This document shows, piece after piece, positions 36,876 through 49,205 of a DNA stretch of 64,000 bases (its first letter is position 1; every line of letters begins with the position of its first letter). The position numbers and the translations under genes are program-made. Under the pieces are notes generated by a model. That model worked only from the letters and a program-made list of their open reading frames with translations, made no database searches and was not told the origin of the DNA. This DNA comes from Rostratula benghalensis. Lineage: Eukaryota; Chordata; Aves; Charadriiformes; Rostratulidae. The DNA is taken from contig VXAI01000178.1 of the NCBI GenBank assembly GCA_013399305.1, forward strand, positions 683,953-747,952, written 5' to 3'.

Positions 36876-38134
36876 ATGTTGAAAACAACTCTTACGCTTT
36901 TTCTAATAACTGAGTCTCAGCTACAAATGTTCTTTGAAGCAATAGTCCAGTCTGGCTGTGACTAAATTTTTTATCCTGCAAGAAAGGAGAAGGGGGTGGG
37001 GGCATTTATCTGTTATTTTGTTAAATAATAACTAAACCAAACCCACCAAAACTTGTGGATGAAAATTCACTATGAGGGAGGAAGAATGTTTGGAACTGAG
37101 CCTGCCTACATGACAGTAGCAGGTATCTTTGATGGACGGGATCTTACAGTGCCAAAGTGACCCCTCCTGGGCTTTAACACACTCCTGACTGGACAAAGTG
37201 TCCTCCTTTGGGGCTGCTCCGCTCTTGTGATGCTCACTGGAAGCCAGCAATATTCAGGTGTACAAGTCAGCAAAGATGATTTTGGATAGTAGTCCCCTCT
37301 GCATTGCCTTTGACAGCACAAGGAGACTCTGTGGGTTGCTGCTCATCGCAGTAGCTCCTGGACTGGTTCCTCCCCACCTGCTCCTGCAGTGGATGGAACA
37401 GCACAGGATCTGTCAGGCAGCAAAGCTTACTTTTCTTTCCTGCATCTGTGTTCCCCCTCCTTTCTCATGCCTTACTGATCAAGGTCATGGGGAGATGATA
37501 ATAGCTGTATTGCAGGAAACACAGCCACACTTTGCCTTTTCCTCCTTTCTTGGGAGCTGGGGGGTGCAGCTGTCAGTGAGATGATAAATAGGCACATTGA
37601 GCAGCCTCCCACTTTGATTTGGATCCTGCAGAGAGGCTGGGGCAGAGCCAGGAACACAACAAAATGCTTTAACTTCTCCATAAGGAGAGGGAAATGAAGG
37701 TGAGAGAGGCAGAGGCATGTTCAAAAGCACACACCACCACACTTTCCTGCTCTCATCGCTGGTGCTGCCCTCAAACACCCATAGTTCAGGGGCCTTTTCA
37801 GGCACAAAGCATGTGCTGCTTCTCCCCTTCTGAAGGCTGCAGAAGTCCCTCAGCCCAAGGGTGTAGGGTTTAGAAAGCTGACTGATAATGAACTGAGTTT
37901 CATGGCAGGCCCAAGGTGATGTTGGAGTAGATGTCATTCTTCCCTTTGCATGCCTCTTGCCTTGTCAGAGGTGTGCAGCCAAGGAGAAAATGTGGAACAC
38001 ATGCATAAAAGACAAGTCATGGTGCAAGGGGAACACTTGGTGTGGTCCTGCTACCTCTCTCTGTGTGATGCACTGAAGAGATGAACTTAAAAAATGCTGT
38101 GTTGTTCCTGCTCAGAGAGAGACTGGTGTCTCCC

Positions 38135-38177
38135 AGAAAGCCCCTGGCACCTCACAGAGAAGGTGCCAGTGCTTTCT
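38135..38177. other. Hairpin-forming inverted repeat
   Basis: The arms are AGAAAGC (38135-38141) plus CTGGCACCT (38144-38152) on the left and AGGTGCCAG (38161-38169) plus GCTTTCT (38171-38177) on the right. Sixteen base pairs are perfect, with a small CC-versus-T internal loop and an 8-base apical loop. It is shorter than a usual miRNA precursor, and I do not recognise the arm sequences as a known miRNA. Confidence 0.75.
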
Positions 38178-38185
38178 TTGAAAAG

Positions 38186-38221
38186 CTTCACTTCTGGCAC
38201 CCCAGGTCTCTAGAAGTGAAG
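38186..38221. other. Second hairpin-forming inverted repeat
   Basis: CTTCACTTCT (38186-38195) and AGAAGTGAAG (38212-38221) are perfect 10-base complementary arms around a 16-base loop. It begins only nine bases after the previous hairpin, so the two form a tandem stem-loop pair. Confidence 0.75.
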
Positions 38222-39027
38222 AGCACCCTGGGCATTGACATTGACTCCAGATGATTAAGAAATGAATTCAGAGGAATCATCAGAAGCCAGAAGGGTCTGA
38301 GTAAACAAGGTGTCAGAAGACACCAGCTTTTTCCACCTGTCCCCACCCTTTGCTGACAGCCCACACCCATGTCACCTCAGGGGATGGTGTCCAGATGCAT
38401 CCTCCTTGCCCAGGAATAACAAACACCTCTGAGGCAGTCTCTTCTCTAGCCTTACAAGGGCAATTCCTCATGTGAGAGTGTGTTTCCCTGCTTGACTCAT
38501 TTCCTGTTTTGCTGCCAGGGGAAGAGAGGCACCTGGTGACCAGCCAGTGCCAAAAGTTGCATCTTTGGGGTTTGGAGGAGGGTGTGAGGAGGGTTAATGG
38601 GTTCCCTGGATCACCAGACCTCTCCACTTGCCAGGAAAAACACCACCTGATTTACCAGCCAGTGGGGCAGATGCTCAGAGGTTTGCAGCGCTTTGCAACC
38701 TGCTGACACGTGCCCTAACCTCTGCAGTTCCTGGAAGCCTTGCTACCCAAGATTCCTGCTCCAGATTGTGTGATAGGAAGACATCTGTCACCCTGGACCC
38801 CATACAGCGGTGGGAGGAGGTGACTGAGAAACCCGTCAGCCAGAGGTGCGTTATCCTTCCCAGTACTGGGACTCCCATCTGCCAGCCCTCTGGCAATTAT
38901 GGTTAACATCCCAGAGCAGAAGAGAGTAGCACCATGATGTGAATACCCAAATGAAGGACCTGGGTGAGGAGCAGATGGTGACAGGTAACAGGAGGAGTTA
39001 GGTGCTGAACATAGGGGACATCAGAGA

Positions 39028-39050
39028 CCTCCTGCCGCACGAGCAGGAGG
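39028..39050. other. Hairpin-forming inverted repeat
   Basis: CCTCCTGC and GCAGGAGG are perfect 8-base arms around a 7-base loop that holds two CpGs (CGCACGA). It lies in GC-richer sequence with no gene assigned. Confidence 0.7.
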
Positions 39051-39084
39051 GGAGGGAGGCAATTGCTTCTCCTCTCCTTCTGCA

Positions 39085-39104
39085 GTGACAGGTGCTACTG
39101 TCAC
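39085..39104. other. Hairpin-forming inverted repeat
   Basis: GTGACAG and CTGTCAC are perfect 7-base arms around a 6-base loop, 34 bases after the previous stem-loop. Confidence 0.6.
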
Positions 39105-39989
39105 ATCTCACACTGTCCCTGACCCTTTGTGGACACACCGGAGGAGGAACAATCTCCAGGCAAAAAAACTGTCACAAAATACCTTCCTCTCCTTCTCCAT
39201 CTGGTATAAAAATACCCCCTGGCAGCGCCAAAGAACTCAGCTTGGATACCCATATGAGGAGCCAGGGGAAAGGCAGAATTAGACAGGATGGCTGTTATTA
39301 AAAGCCTGCCCCACCATGTGACTCCAAGCAAACATTCTCCAAACATCCCAAATAACGAGAGGCTGTTAGTGCCAGCTAATTAGCAGCAAGCTAATGGCTC
39401 AGTTGCTGGAGCCCCTGGCTGCAAGTAAATTAAGTAAGAACAAAGGAAATGAAATCTACTGAACAGAAAAGTTACTGGGGGCGGTAGCACAGGACAGTTC
39501 CAGGAATAAACTTAATAGGCTTAGTAGTATTTAAGTGTAACTAACAAGAGTAGAGGTTCACATGCTGTTTGCTAATTTATTCCATCCTCTTGACTGAAAG
39601 CAAAGAGAAGGGACAGAAAATGAAGAAATGCATGGAATGGAAGAAAAGCAAACATTAAAATGTCCTCAAAAGGAAGACAAGCTTTTTCAAGCAGACTTTA
39701 GTTATTTCCTCCCAAACAGGTCTTCAGGTAAGAGTGAAGCAAAGTGGAAAGGGACATGGGTCATCAACATGGGCACTACTTGAGGACTCCAAAGGTGTGG
39801 AGCCAGGTTTTGAGTCTGCTGTCCTTCCCTGCAAACCTTAGACAAGTCACCTGAGCGAGCCTGTTCTGAAAGTTGTTCTGTCATCCCATTTACATTGAAA
39901 CTGGTGTTTTCAGGTAGATTCCTTTCCCTCCTCTTAGCACATGTATTTTTAAACTATAATAAAAATATATATTATCGTTCCTGATGCAA

Positions 39990-40020
39990 NNNNNNNNNNN
40001 NNNNNNNNNNNNNNNNNNNN
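39990..40020. other. Assembly gap (31 N)
   Basis: A run of 31 N flanked by AT-rich sequence ('aaaaatatatattatc' before, 'tatttattattaaaattc' after). The missing piece may be an AT-rich simple repeat. The run length need not equal the true gap size. Confidence 0.98.
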
Positions 40021-43000
40021 TATTTATTATTAAAATTCATAATGCATATATAGTCTTGTTGCAACCATTAAACTTTGTAAAGCATTGTCACAGAACAGAA
40101 GTTAAACCAAGACCCAATTTTTTTTAAAAACTGAAGTTCCTGACTCCCCCTGGTCTCCAGGATGCCTTGATGTTCAAAGACCTGGGGCCTGACAGCTCCA
40201 TGGGGTGCTCCAAATCTGAGGATGTGAGCTTAGATCCATAAATCCTTCCTCTCTTTGTGGCTGCATCCAACCTGGGAATTCAGCCCTAGAATATTTATTA
40301 TTTCCATGATTTATCCCCTTGCTTAGGCCCAAAAAGAATGGATACTGCAAAGATTGCACAGACAGCAGCAGTGCACTACCTACACTTCAAATCAGTAGGT
40401 CTTTCATTCAGATTCTCTCATTCCAGTGACTGCATATCAAAGAAAAATCTTCACAGAAAATGTATTTAGCTGAATTTTAGCTGAACTTCCTCCAGATACT
40501 AATTCAGGGTAAATTATCCTCTCACATCTCACAGAAGATAAAAAGGGTGATTTCTGCAGCAAGATGTCTTTAGAGTGAAATTTGCCTTGGCCAACTGCAA
40601 AATTTCAATGCAATTTTCACAGTAAAATGAGTGATGAAGCAACAGGGAAATGAGGAATTTGCAATTTAGATAGCAGGTTGCTTATAGTACCAACGATGTT
40701 AACAATAATAGCAGTAATAATATACGGGCAGATATAAATTAATGAAGAATAAAAAGATATTTATTTACTTTGGTCAGGGAGAGAACCAGTGATTAAGTCC
40801 ATCGGCCTAATGAGTTCACAGCTAATCACTCCATCATCCTGCTCTGAGGAGGTGGGGAACTGAAACCATTTTTGGCGAAGAGTCCCTAAATCTGAATCTT
40901 TTCAGTCTTGGTTGATATACCAGCCATGGGGCCTGTGATTACAGGATCAGAGAGCACACTGGCCTCACACTTTTCTACTCTATGGGAACACAAATCCTTC
41001 TCACACATCGTTAACAAGGTCTATAGTCTTATCTAAGACTCACAGGTTTCATCCTTAGTTCTTTTACTTTCTGTGCACTCCCTGCCATTTTCCCAGGCCC
41101 AAGTTCAGGATATGTCAGTCATATCTGGCCATCAGTCCACCTGCTGATTTCAGTCTGAATGGCAGGAAACCTCTTATACAGTGGGAATGTCTTGGAGCCT
41201 GAAAACTCATATCCCAGTGAATCCACTCTATGTAGTAGTGAGCTCCTTTGGGATAATCTGTGGCAATTAAAAGTATTTTTTTTTCTCAAGTTGTGATGTT
41301 CTGTGCACTGAGTACATCTTGCCCTCTTTTGCTCAGATCAGACAAAGGGTGGACTGGAAGTGAAGATTCACCTAAACTGGCATCATCCAAGCACTGACAT
41401 GGCAGACTTCACAACATACAAGACAACTGTCTTGTTATTAAATGATTTTACAGAGGGAATACAACAGGAGGGAGAGGGGCACATGCAGCTTGGGGGTGTT
41501 AGCCAGATGACCTCTGAAGTTAACAGTTACAACTGCAGAGGTGACAGTCTGTAGATGTTCATCAGAACTCTCCAGCTCTTGGTTCCTCACTCATTGCACA
41601 ACTACATCAGGGGTTATCAGCATATCTTTTTTTCTTGAGTCTAACATCAATAAGATTAGTTTAAGTTACTAATTAAACTAGTTTAAACAACTCTACTTGA
41701 CTTTATACCCACAAAATTCATTAGGTTATCCATTTGGTTATCACTCTAAGAGATATATTGGTTGAATGCACTAGATAGAAATGGTCATCTTAAGTCTTTA
41801 CAACTGGCTCCACCACTCATCTAAGTTTTCAGGTCACATCAGATTTCTTTGAGTTTAGATATGGTAGGAGTTTCAGCTCTTCAAAACAGACTCTTCTCCC
41901 TGGAGTCTTCCTGATGTATTGGGTAAAGGTTTTGGTAGGGGATGGTGGCTATTTGAGGGTTAGAAAGACTTGTATTTGTTTCATTTTTATTGGTGTGAGA
42001 GTTCAATAGAGTTAAATCCAAAATCAAAATCACTTACCTACAACTTATCAATCCAACAGTCAGTGAAGATCCCCAGGATCTCCACAAAGATAGATCATTC
42101 TGTCCTGATGCCTACACAGGGATTTGGGCAAATCTACTTAGTTATGCAAGCTGGAGAGCATTGCCCTGTCTACTTAATTTCTCAAAGAAAAGTAATTCTT
42201 TCAAAAGGTATCTCTTTCTGTCCTGATTTGTGCTGGTTTCATTCTAGGAAGAACCAAGTTTCAGCATGGCCTGGTCGTGTGTCATAATTTCCTTGATGAT
42301 TCAAGACACCGAGTTTCTTTCTGTCCTGAACAGCTTGCCTAAAACGAACAGCAGTATAGGTGCTCAAGAAGACAAAATTATACATCAGGTTTTTCTCCTG
42401 CATTGTTATACACAGTCTACACCACCTTTTCCCTTCTCCACTACTCCCAGATGACAAAAGTTCCCCCTTTGAAAGCTGCAAAGCAGCCCCTGTTCAGGAA
42501 TGTCATTACTAGAGGGGCTTTAAAATAAAGCAGGGCACAAAAAAATGTGATGACTTGTCAAAAATGCAGGCTGCAAGGTGTTTAAGGCATGAATTTCCTC
42601 TTAATGAAGCCTCACTGAGGGAATATTGCATTCAGCCTAGAGTGCAAGCGATGATGTTTCCCAAATTTATGGCTGTCCCCTAGTGTTTTCCAGAGTGAGG
42701 AAGGGTGCACGAAAATAGCCACACAAGGAAGGGCTTGTAAAATCACTGCCATTCAAGCCGTTGCTTGGCCCCAAGCCATATCTGTCAAGGGTTTTCAGAG
42801 CATTGGGGTGCAGCGCAGCTCAGAAGGACCACCGATTAGATACCAAGCCTGGGTGGATTTCCCTTTTGGGTGAGCAGTCGAGTTGTTTTGGATGGGTAGC
42901 ACATGGCAGAGCATTAAACATCATAATGGGCTGCATTAAAAAAGAGCATGAAGGAATGCACTGAAACAGGTTGTCTGTCAGAAAGTTGCCTCCCCGAGTC

Positions 43001-43549
43001 CCAGTTGTCACATTCATCTCTTCTACCCAAAAACAATTGGCTTGTTTTTTCCATCTGGAACAGAGTAGAGGTAATGGCTTCATGAAGGGGGGATGGGAAA
43101 TCTCCCCCTTTATGCAGATGAGCAGAGCAATAGTCTGTTTGACCTTACTGCCTTGTTCCTTTTAGCATTCCTCCACCAAGGATACCATCTACCACCCCTG
43201 GCCAGGTAAGGCTTTCATGGATAGCCAAATTCAAGAGTGAGGTTAAGACTAGTGGGTGCAAAATTTCCTCTATCTACAGATAGACACAAGGTGTGTATTT
43301 CTTTTACTTAAGTGAGCAGGAATCTATTTGTATATGGACACGTCATGCTAGAGGGACAAAGCCTGGCAGTGGTCAAGATTAGACCAGATGTATTATTGAT
43401 TCCCAGTCTCTGATGCTAGAGATCAACTCCAGGTAGAGCTCTCTTCTGCTCCATGCTCCACACATTACTGAGATACTCCTTCGTTTTGATATCTGGTCTT
43501 ACTGAATGGGGTTGGGGGGAGATTCACAGTAGGAGAAAAGCTGCATCTT
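40021..43549. other. Non-genic stretch, unique sequence
   Basis: No gene or retroelement recognised. It includes an AT-rich palindromic patch at 41657-41688 and a well-ordered, repeat-free stretch at 42530-43160. A 40-base segment at 43166-43205 has an acceptor-like and a donor-like boundary (see findings). Confidence 0.45.
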
Positions 43550-43889
43550 AAGTCTTTAAATACTTAAAAGGGGCCTACAGGAAAGGTGGAGAGAGATTCT
43601 ATCAGGGAGGGTAGTGATAGGATGAGAGGTATTAGTTTTAAACTGAAAGAGGGGAGATTTAGGTTAGAAATTAGGAAGAAGTTCTTTGCTGTGAGGTTGG
43701 TGAGACCCTGGCCCATGTTTCCCAGAGAAGCTGTGGATGCCCCAACCCTGGAGGGGTTCAAGGCCAGGTTGGACAGGGCTTTGACCAACCTGGTTTAGTG
43801 GGAGGTTGTCTTGTAAAGGGCAGGGGGCTTGAAACTAGATGATCTTTAAGGTCTCTTCCAAGTCAAACCATTCTATGATTCTATGATTT
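43550..43889 (+). mobile_element. CR1 LINE fragment with intact 3' end
   Basis: The best-preserved CR1 here, about 340 bases. In order it shows 'gggcctacaggaaaggtgg', 'aactgaaagaggggagattt', 'aagttctttgctgtgaggtt', 'cccagagaagctgtggatgc', 'ttcaaggccaggttggacag', 'gatgatctttaaggtctctt' and the tail 'ccattctatgattctatgat'. It is 5' truncated with no coding capacity left. It can serve as the local reference for the copies at 9474, 61985 and 63488. Confidence 0.96.
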
Positions 43890-46800
43890 ACGGGAGGAGA
43901 AGGGGAGAAGTGTTTGATTTGACAGAGGCCTAAACACAAAAGAGTTTCTCTAGAAGATACCCGCTCCTTTACCATCATCATGTAATAAGATATTCTCCAT
44001 CCATCCCTTCTGGAATAACCCTTGAGAGCAAGGAAGGAGATAGGATACTACAGAAAATGAGGTAAAATTTTACAGGGTTCAGAAAGCTGGCAGCCTTCCC
44101 ACAGCCTCACCAGTGACTTCCAAAATTGTGTGAGGTCAGAGCTGGGACTAGAGCTGATAAAGATAGGAGTGAACTTGTCTGGGCAGGTGGAGCACAGAGA
44201 ATGATTTTCTTTGGGTTACATTTTCTAACTGGCTGCGTTTCACCACTGACGCCCCTCAGGAAGCAGAGTGTACACGTTGGACCATGTTCAGCACCATTTG
44301 GCGTCAGCAAAGTTGCAACAGGGACAACTTTTGGCCCTGTAATTTTAAAGCAGCTCTGCATTCTCTTTCTTTGACTACTAAATAAATTTTCCTTCCATGT
44401 AATTTCTCTGTAATGGGGCAAAGCTCTCTTGCGGTGTCTGGAAGTTTGAGACCATCATGGGAGATACAGGTCTTGCAGAAAGGAGAATTGAATCTCTATT
44501 TTACCTAGAGGCACTCTGAGGTACAAAGAGGTGAAGCAGGTCACACAGCAGGTCTCAGGGATTAGAATTCATGTCTCTTGACTCCCAGCCCAAAACTTAA
44601 TTTGGAGTCAAATGTGACTTGACAGTATCCTTTTAAGCCTGGAATTTTACAGGCTATGGAAGTAAAATGATCAGTTCTGACTAAAGCACCTTACGGACTT
44701 TAAAAATGAAAAAAGGGAAGAAGAGGAAAAAGTAGTAAAAAAAAAAGAAGCGCCTAAATGTATTTAGTTAATGGGTTTGTCTCAATCCAAACAGAGAAAA
44801 AGAGTGGGAAAAAAACCCCTCCAAACCTACAGAATGTTTTCAATCAGAAGTCAGACTTTTATCTTTGATGATTCCCAATCATTTGAGATCTTTTCGCAGG
44901 TAATTTGAAACAGCTGACATTTTCCCTACATGAAAGAATAAACATTTAATTTGCACTGCCGATTTGGGAAGAATTCTAATCCTATTTGCTCAGCAGAAGC
45001 AGAAGCACAGCCGAACGCGAGATCTGTAATTACTGCCTTGGTGCTACACACGGCGCAAGTAATTCAATTAGGAATCCCAATGGGGAGGATCAGGCAAAAA
45101 CAATACAAACTCAATATTTAGCAAATGGGTTTTAAGTCCAATCCAGTCTTCTGGGTCAGTGGTTCAAGGTGACAAAGGCCAACAACTTCAGAAGGTTGGT
45201 TCCCAGAGGTGTCTGGGATTGCTGGCTTCCATAAAGACAAGCTGGTGGTCCTTCCTAGATAAATGTCTGTCATGTCCAAACCACTACTGGTCTTTTGGAG
45301 CTACCAGTCATCTGTTTGGCAGCCTCCATGGAAAAGTCAAGGGTTAAATGTGTTCCTGAAGAAAGCAAAATCTTTTGTATCTGAAGGTATGGAAGAGCCC
45401 AACAGGCAAGATTTAGATTAAATCTACAAAATTTATTGTTATATAGTCTTGTTATTAGATTGTATGTCCTTTTTCAGACCCTCTAACCCACCTTTTTGGG
45501 TAATTTTTAGCATTATTTTTGTGTCTAACACTTTTTTCAGGTAAGTTGGGAATGGGGTGTAGCAAAAAAGATGGGAGATTTGAAAAAGATGACATGATCA
45601 AAGACAGAAGAAAATAATTCTTTATTCTGGAAGTGAAAAGATGGCAGGGAAAATAAAGAACTATCTTAAACAAGAAAGAGACTTCTGTAAAGGCCGTGAA
45701 CACTGGGTGGGAAAAAAACAGAAGACCAGTTCTTCCAGGGAAATGATAAAATAACTGGGACAGGGTTCCTTTGTGCTACTGAAGACAGTCACAGAAGCAG
45801 TGGAGTTAAGGATGGAGTATGTCATCCTGAAACATACGTTTGGAATGGGTTCAGCAAACCTTGCTCTAGAAATGCCTGTTTACCTTGATTGACCAGAAAG
45901 GGGGCCCAGGATGGACCCCATGATGGAAATCTCATCTTTAGGTGTTTAAACTGCACAAGTTTACAGAGAGACGACGTGAATATTATCTTTGGGAAAACTT
46001 TTCAGTAACACCCATAACACAGTGGAAGGATATGTCATGTTGGAGAAAGCATGGAGCCCTTATTAGAGATTCAAACAGAAGTTACCAAAAAATATTTCCC
46101 GGGGAAAAATTTCTGCATTTGATGCTGCTCTTGTGTGAGGTATGGGTTATGATCACTGAGATCTGAGGTGGTTTTCTGAACCATCTTTCTGCAGGTGAGG
46201 ATACGATCTTTGCCAAAGTGGAAGGCTCAGAGGTACTTCTCCAAGGCTGGCATAAATTAGAGGCCTCTAATAAGAGATGTTTAATTTCTAACAGTGGGGA
46301 GACCAGGGCGTACTGCCACAATCCTTTTGTGGGATCCTAGACGATCACCAGAGGATTGATTCAGTTATGCTCAGGCAGGGCCATTTGAGATGTCTTCAGA
46401 CATCTGTCTGATCACCAGCTCCTGAAGGTCTCCCGTTGGCCTTGTGTCAGCTCTGTCAATGACTTGTGTGTGTTGGACACAGCTGAAGGAACCCAGCTGG
46501 CTGCTGCTATCCATACTCTGACAACTGAAACAAGTTCCTAAGATTCTTCTACAGCCAAGGAGAGATGGTGTCTCCAGTGAGCACTGCTGTCCACATACTC
46601 AGTCAATCACCTACTGAAGCTGTCCCTTGCTCTCCCTCACCTCCCTCAACCTGCTTCTATTCCTTCTCTATCTGAAGTGGGATATTTCTTTTACAGTGCA
46701 CAATTTCAGTTCAGAACAAGAATGGAAAATCAAACAGGATCTGTGTTTTGGAGAAGTGTGCCTGACCCCCATTGCTTTTTAATCACCTGAAATCTTTCAT

Positions 46801-49069
46801 CCTCAGGATGTCACTGTCTCCATAGGAGAGAACTGACATCACTGTGGGAGGATGATGGTTAAAGGCAGGCTTGGGATTTGCAGGTTCACGCAGGTGATAG
46901 CTTTGAAAAAGCAATCAAACAGTGAAGAGAAGAGTGAAACCCAAGGATCATTAGTCAAATGGTACCTGTATGCTAAACCTGCTCTGAATTGCAATATGGG
47001 GTGGGATACAATTTACAGTTGACTTAAAAATCAGTTGGGTTTTTTTTTTTTTCTTGCTGAAAAAAAAATTCCACTACCTGAAAAATAATACTTAGGATGA
47101 AAATGAAGGAAGTGATTTTATTCCACACCTAAGCCATGTTTTTAATTAGGTGTCAAATTATTTTTTAAGACAAACAAATTAAATACTTGATATTTAAAAT
47201 ATACCCTAAACTATTTCAGATTTTCACCTTCATTCATGTGTGCGTACCTACAGAGGGTATTTTCCGTATGTTAAGCCACAGCAGGTGGACACACACAGTG
47301 CCATAGCCCCAGACACATCAGGGACATCCCAGCCACCCAGAGATGCACAAATCCCAGTTGTCTCCAAAGACAATGTGGACCCCACAGCCACAAAAAGGAG
47401 TTTCAGTCCCTTCTTACATACCCCATTTTGCACTCTCTTGGCCTGATGCTAGTGTTGTTTCTGGCCTCATGGCACTGACAGGGAGAGAGGTTTACAAGAG
47501 GAACAAGAGATGGAAGAGAACTGACGTCACCTTTGGGACTCTTTCCCTACATCCCCTTTGTAAATCTGCACCCTCACTAAGGACTGTTTTATCCCAACAT
47601 GTTAACAAGGGGCTATTCAAAACTGCTCCTAAACTATGTATTCTTTCTACTTCTTTTATCTGATTGAAAACATTTAATAATTTAGTTTCCTTTCTGGTGT
47701 AAGAAATATTTAAATAACTTCTGTTCCATTGACTGGATATATTTTAATACAAACAACTTATTTCGGTCAGTATTTCAGAGTAGAATGAGTTTTAAATAGT
47801 AAGTCATTACAGACAGACTATTTTTTTCATGTGCTCCTGAAGTAGGGTACTGGGTTATCTGTCCAGGCTAATGGTCATCTCTTCCTATTCCCCTCCCAAG
47901 CTCACATAATGATCTTGCTCCACTGACGTGTTTTAACTGCTGTCTGAGATAATCCATCTTCCCCAAAAAAATACCAGAGCACCTGCAACTACTCAGACAC
48001 TGAATATAAAATACAAGTCACCTCTATTTTTTTTTTTTTTTCTGCATTTAGCACAAGACCTTTTCAAAGTTTTGAAATGCAGATAGAGCACTAGCGGGCG
48101 TAAATGTAGGATACAACTCATCCAATTTTCTAAGTGCCATTTAGCATGCAAATTTAGGCAGCTGGATGTAGGTCTAACAATGTAGGTCTGTGTAGATCAA
48201 CACATTGACAGAGAGCTGGCCAAAGGACCTATGACCATGTGGATCAGTTCCTGGAAGCCAAGGCATCTCAAATACAATTGGTCATACACATAGACAGCTC
48301 TAGTTCTCACAGAGACACTTACCTGTATGGTCTTTGTACAGTAAAAGGGAAGATTCAGGTGCCTAAATAGGCTTTTATAGTGCCTGCTTCAGAGGGTTTG
48401 GTTTTCTCCAAGTCTTGTGTTGCATCTGTCAGACCCATAACAAAGTCTCATGCTTTTTGGCACCTCCAGTGACCTTTGGCCGTTGGTAGGCAGCTGATTC
48501 ATGCCCATTTGAGACCTCTAAGAGAAAGCAGATGATTCCTGTTGTCAGTTGCTCACTCAAGTCACCCAAGAAGGCGTCAAAAGAAGCAAGGAACTGGATT
48601 TTGGCTCTGCAGTATTAGAGTCTTGGCCTGAACTACTGATCTATCCTGCTTCCAGCTCTGCTGGGTCACATCTAAACATGTATGCTGGGTCTGACTGCTC
48701 CCCTCAAAGCCCAGGGCTTTTCCATCTCATGCAGGGAACTTTGAACTTATTCCAATCGCTTCAGAAAGAGACAGTGTTTCCTGTTTCTACAACCCAGCCG
48801 ACTCCTTAATCCTTTTATCCAGCTACTATTGTGCCAACTTGTCCTTGTGTTCCTGTTTGACCTCATCTTGATTCTTTCATCCACAGGCTCCCTTCCCTTC
48901 CCACCCCCTGTACAAGGCATGTATTTTAAGCTAGCGCTCTGTGAAATGGAGTTACGTTGCTTTATAGGGAAAGAAACTCTCGAGCAAGTGTGCATAAAAA
49001 CACATTCATACACACACACATGCCCCAGGTCAGCCTCTGCCTGTTGCTTCACCTCTTCTATTCCCCAAC
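43890..49069. other. Non-genic stretch with one MIR and a conserved-element-like block
   Basis: No gene recognised. The MIR at 44494 is listed separately. The block at about 44880-45125 looks like a conserved non-coding element (see findings). T runs occur near 47041 and 48028. Confidence 0.45.
44494..44592 (+). repeat. MIR SINE fragment
   Basis: The phrases 'tctattttacctagagg', 'ctctgaggtacaaagaggt', 'gaagcaggtcacacagcagg', 'ggattagaattcatgtctc' and 'ttgactcccagccc' follow the MIR consensus order from the 'cattttacagatgagg' region to the 'ctctgactcccagccc' region. This is one of the two clearest MIR copies in the window. Confidence 0.72.
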
Positions 49070-49205
49070 CAACTGTGACACTGAACAAGTCACTTAACCT
49101 CTTGCTGTCTGAGTTTAACCAGCCATAAAATGGGGATAAAAATACTTCACCTACCTCAGACAGAACATGTGGGTTAAATTCCTTCATGTTTTCAAAGTTC
49201 CTTAG
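49070..49205 (+). repeat. MIR SINE fragment
   Basis: The phrases 'ctgaacaagtcacttaacct', 'gtctgagtttaacc', 'ccataaaatggggataaaaa' and 'tacttcacctacctcaga' follow the MIR consensus (gggcaagtcacttaacctct ... cagtttcctc ... gtaaaatggggataataata ... cctacctca). The longest open frame of the window (213 codons, 48747-49388, minus strand) runs antisense across this copy and is best explained as chance. Confidence 0.78.

Larger units (their letters stand above)
36876..39989. other. GC-richer non-genic stretch with inverted repeats
   Basis: From about 37.1 to 39.3 kb the sequence is richer in G and C than most of the window and contains many short overlapping open frames in both strands. I see no preferred frame and no recognised protein. 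Four perfect inverted repeats cluster at 38135-39104 and are listed separately. Confidence 0.45.

Noticed and set aside
45535..45547. Acceptor and donor signals back to back ('ttttttcaggtaagt')
   Set aside because: They overlap with no exon between them; a chance pyrimidine run next to GTAAGT.
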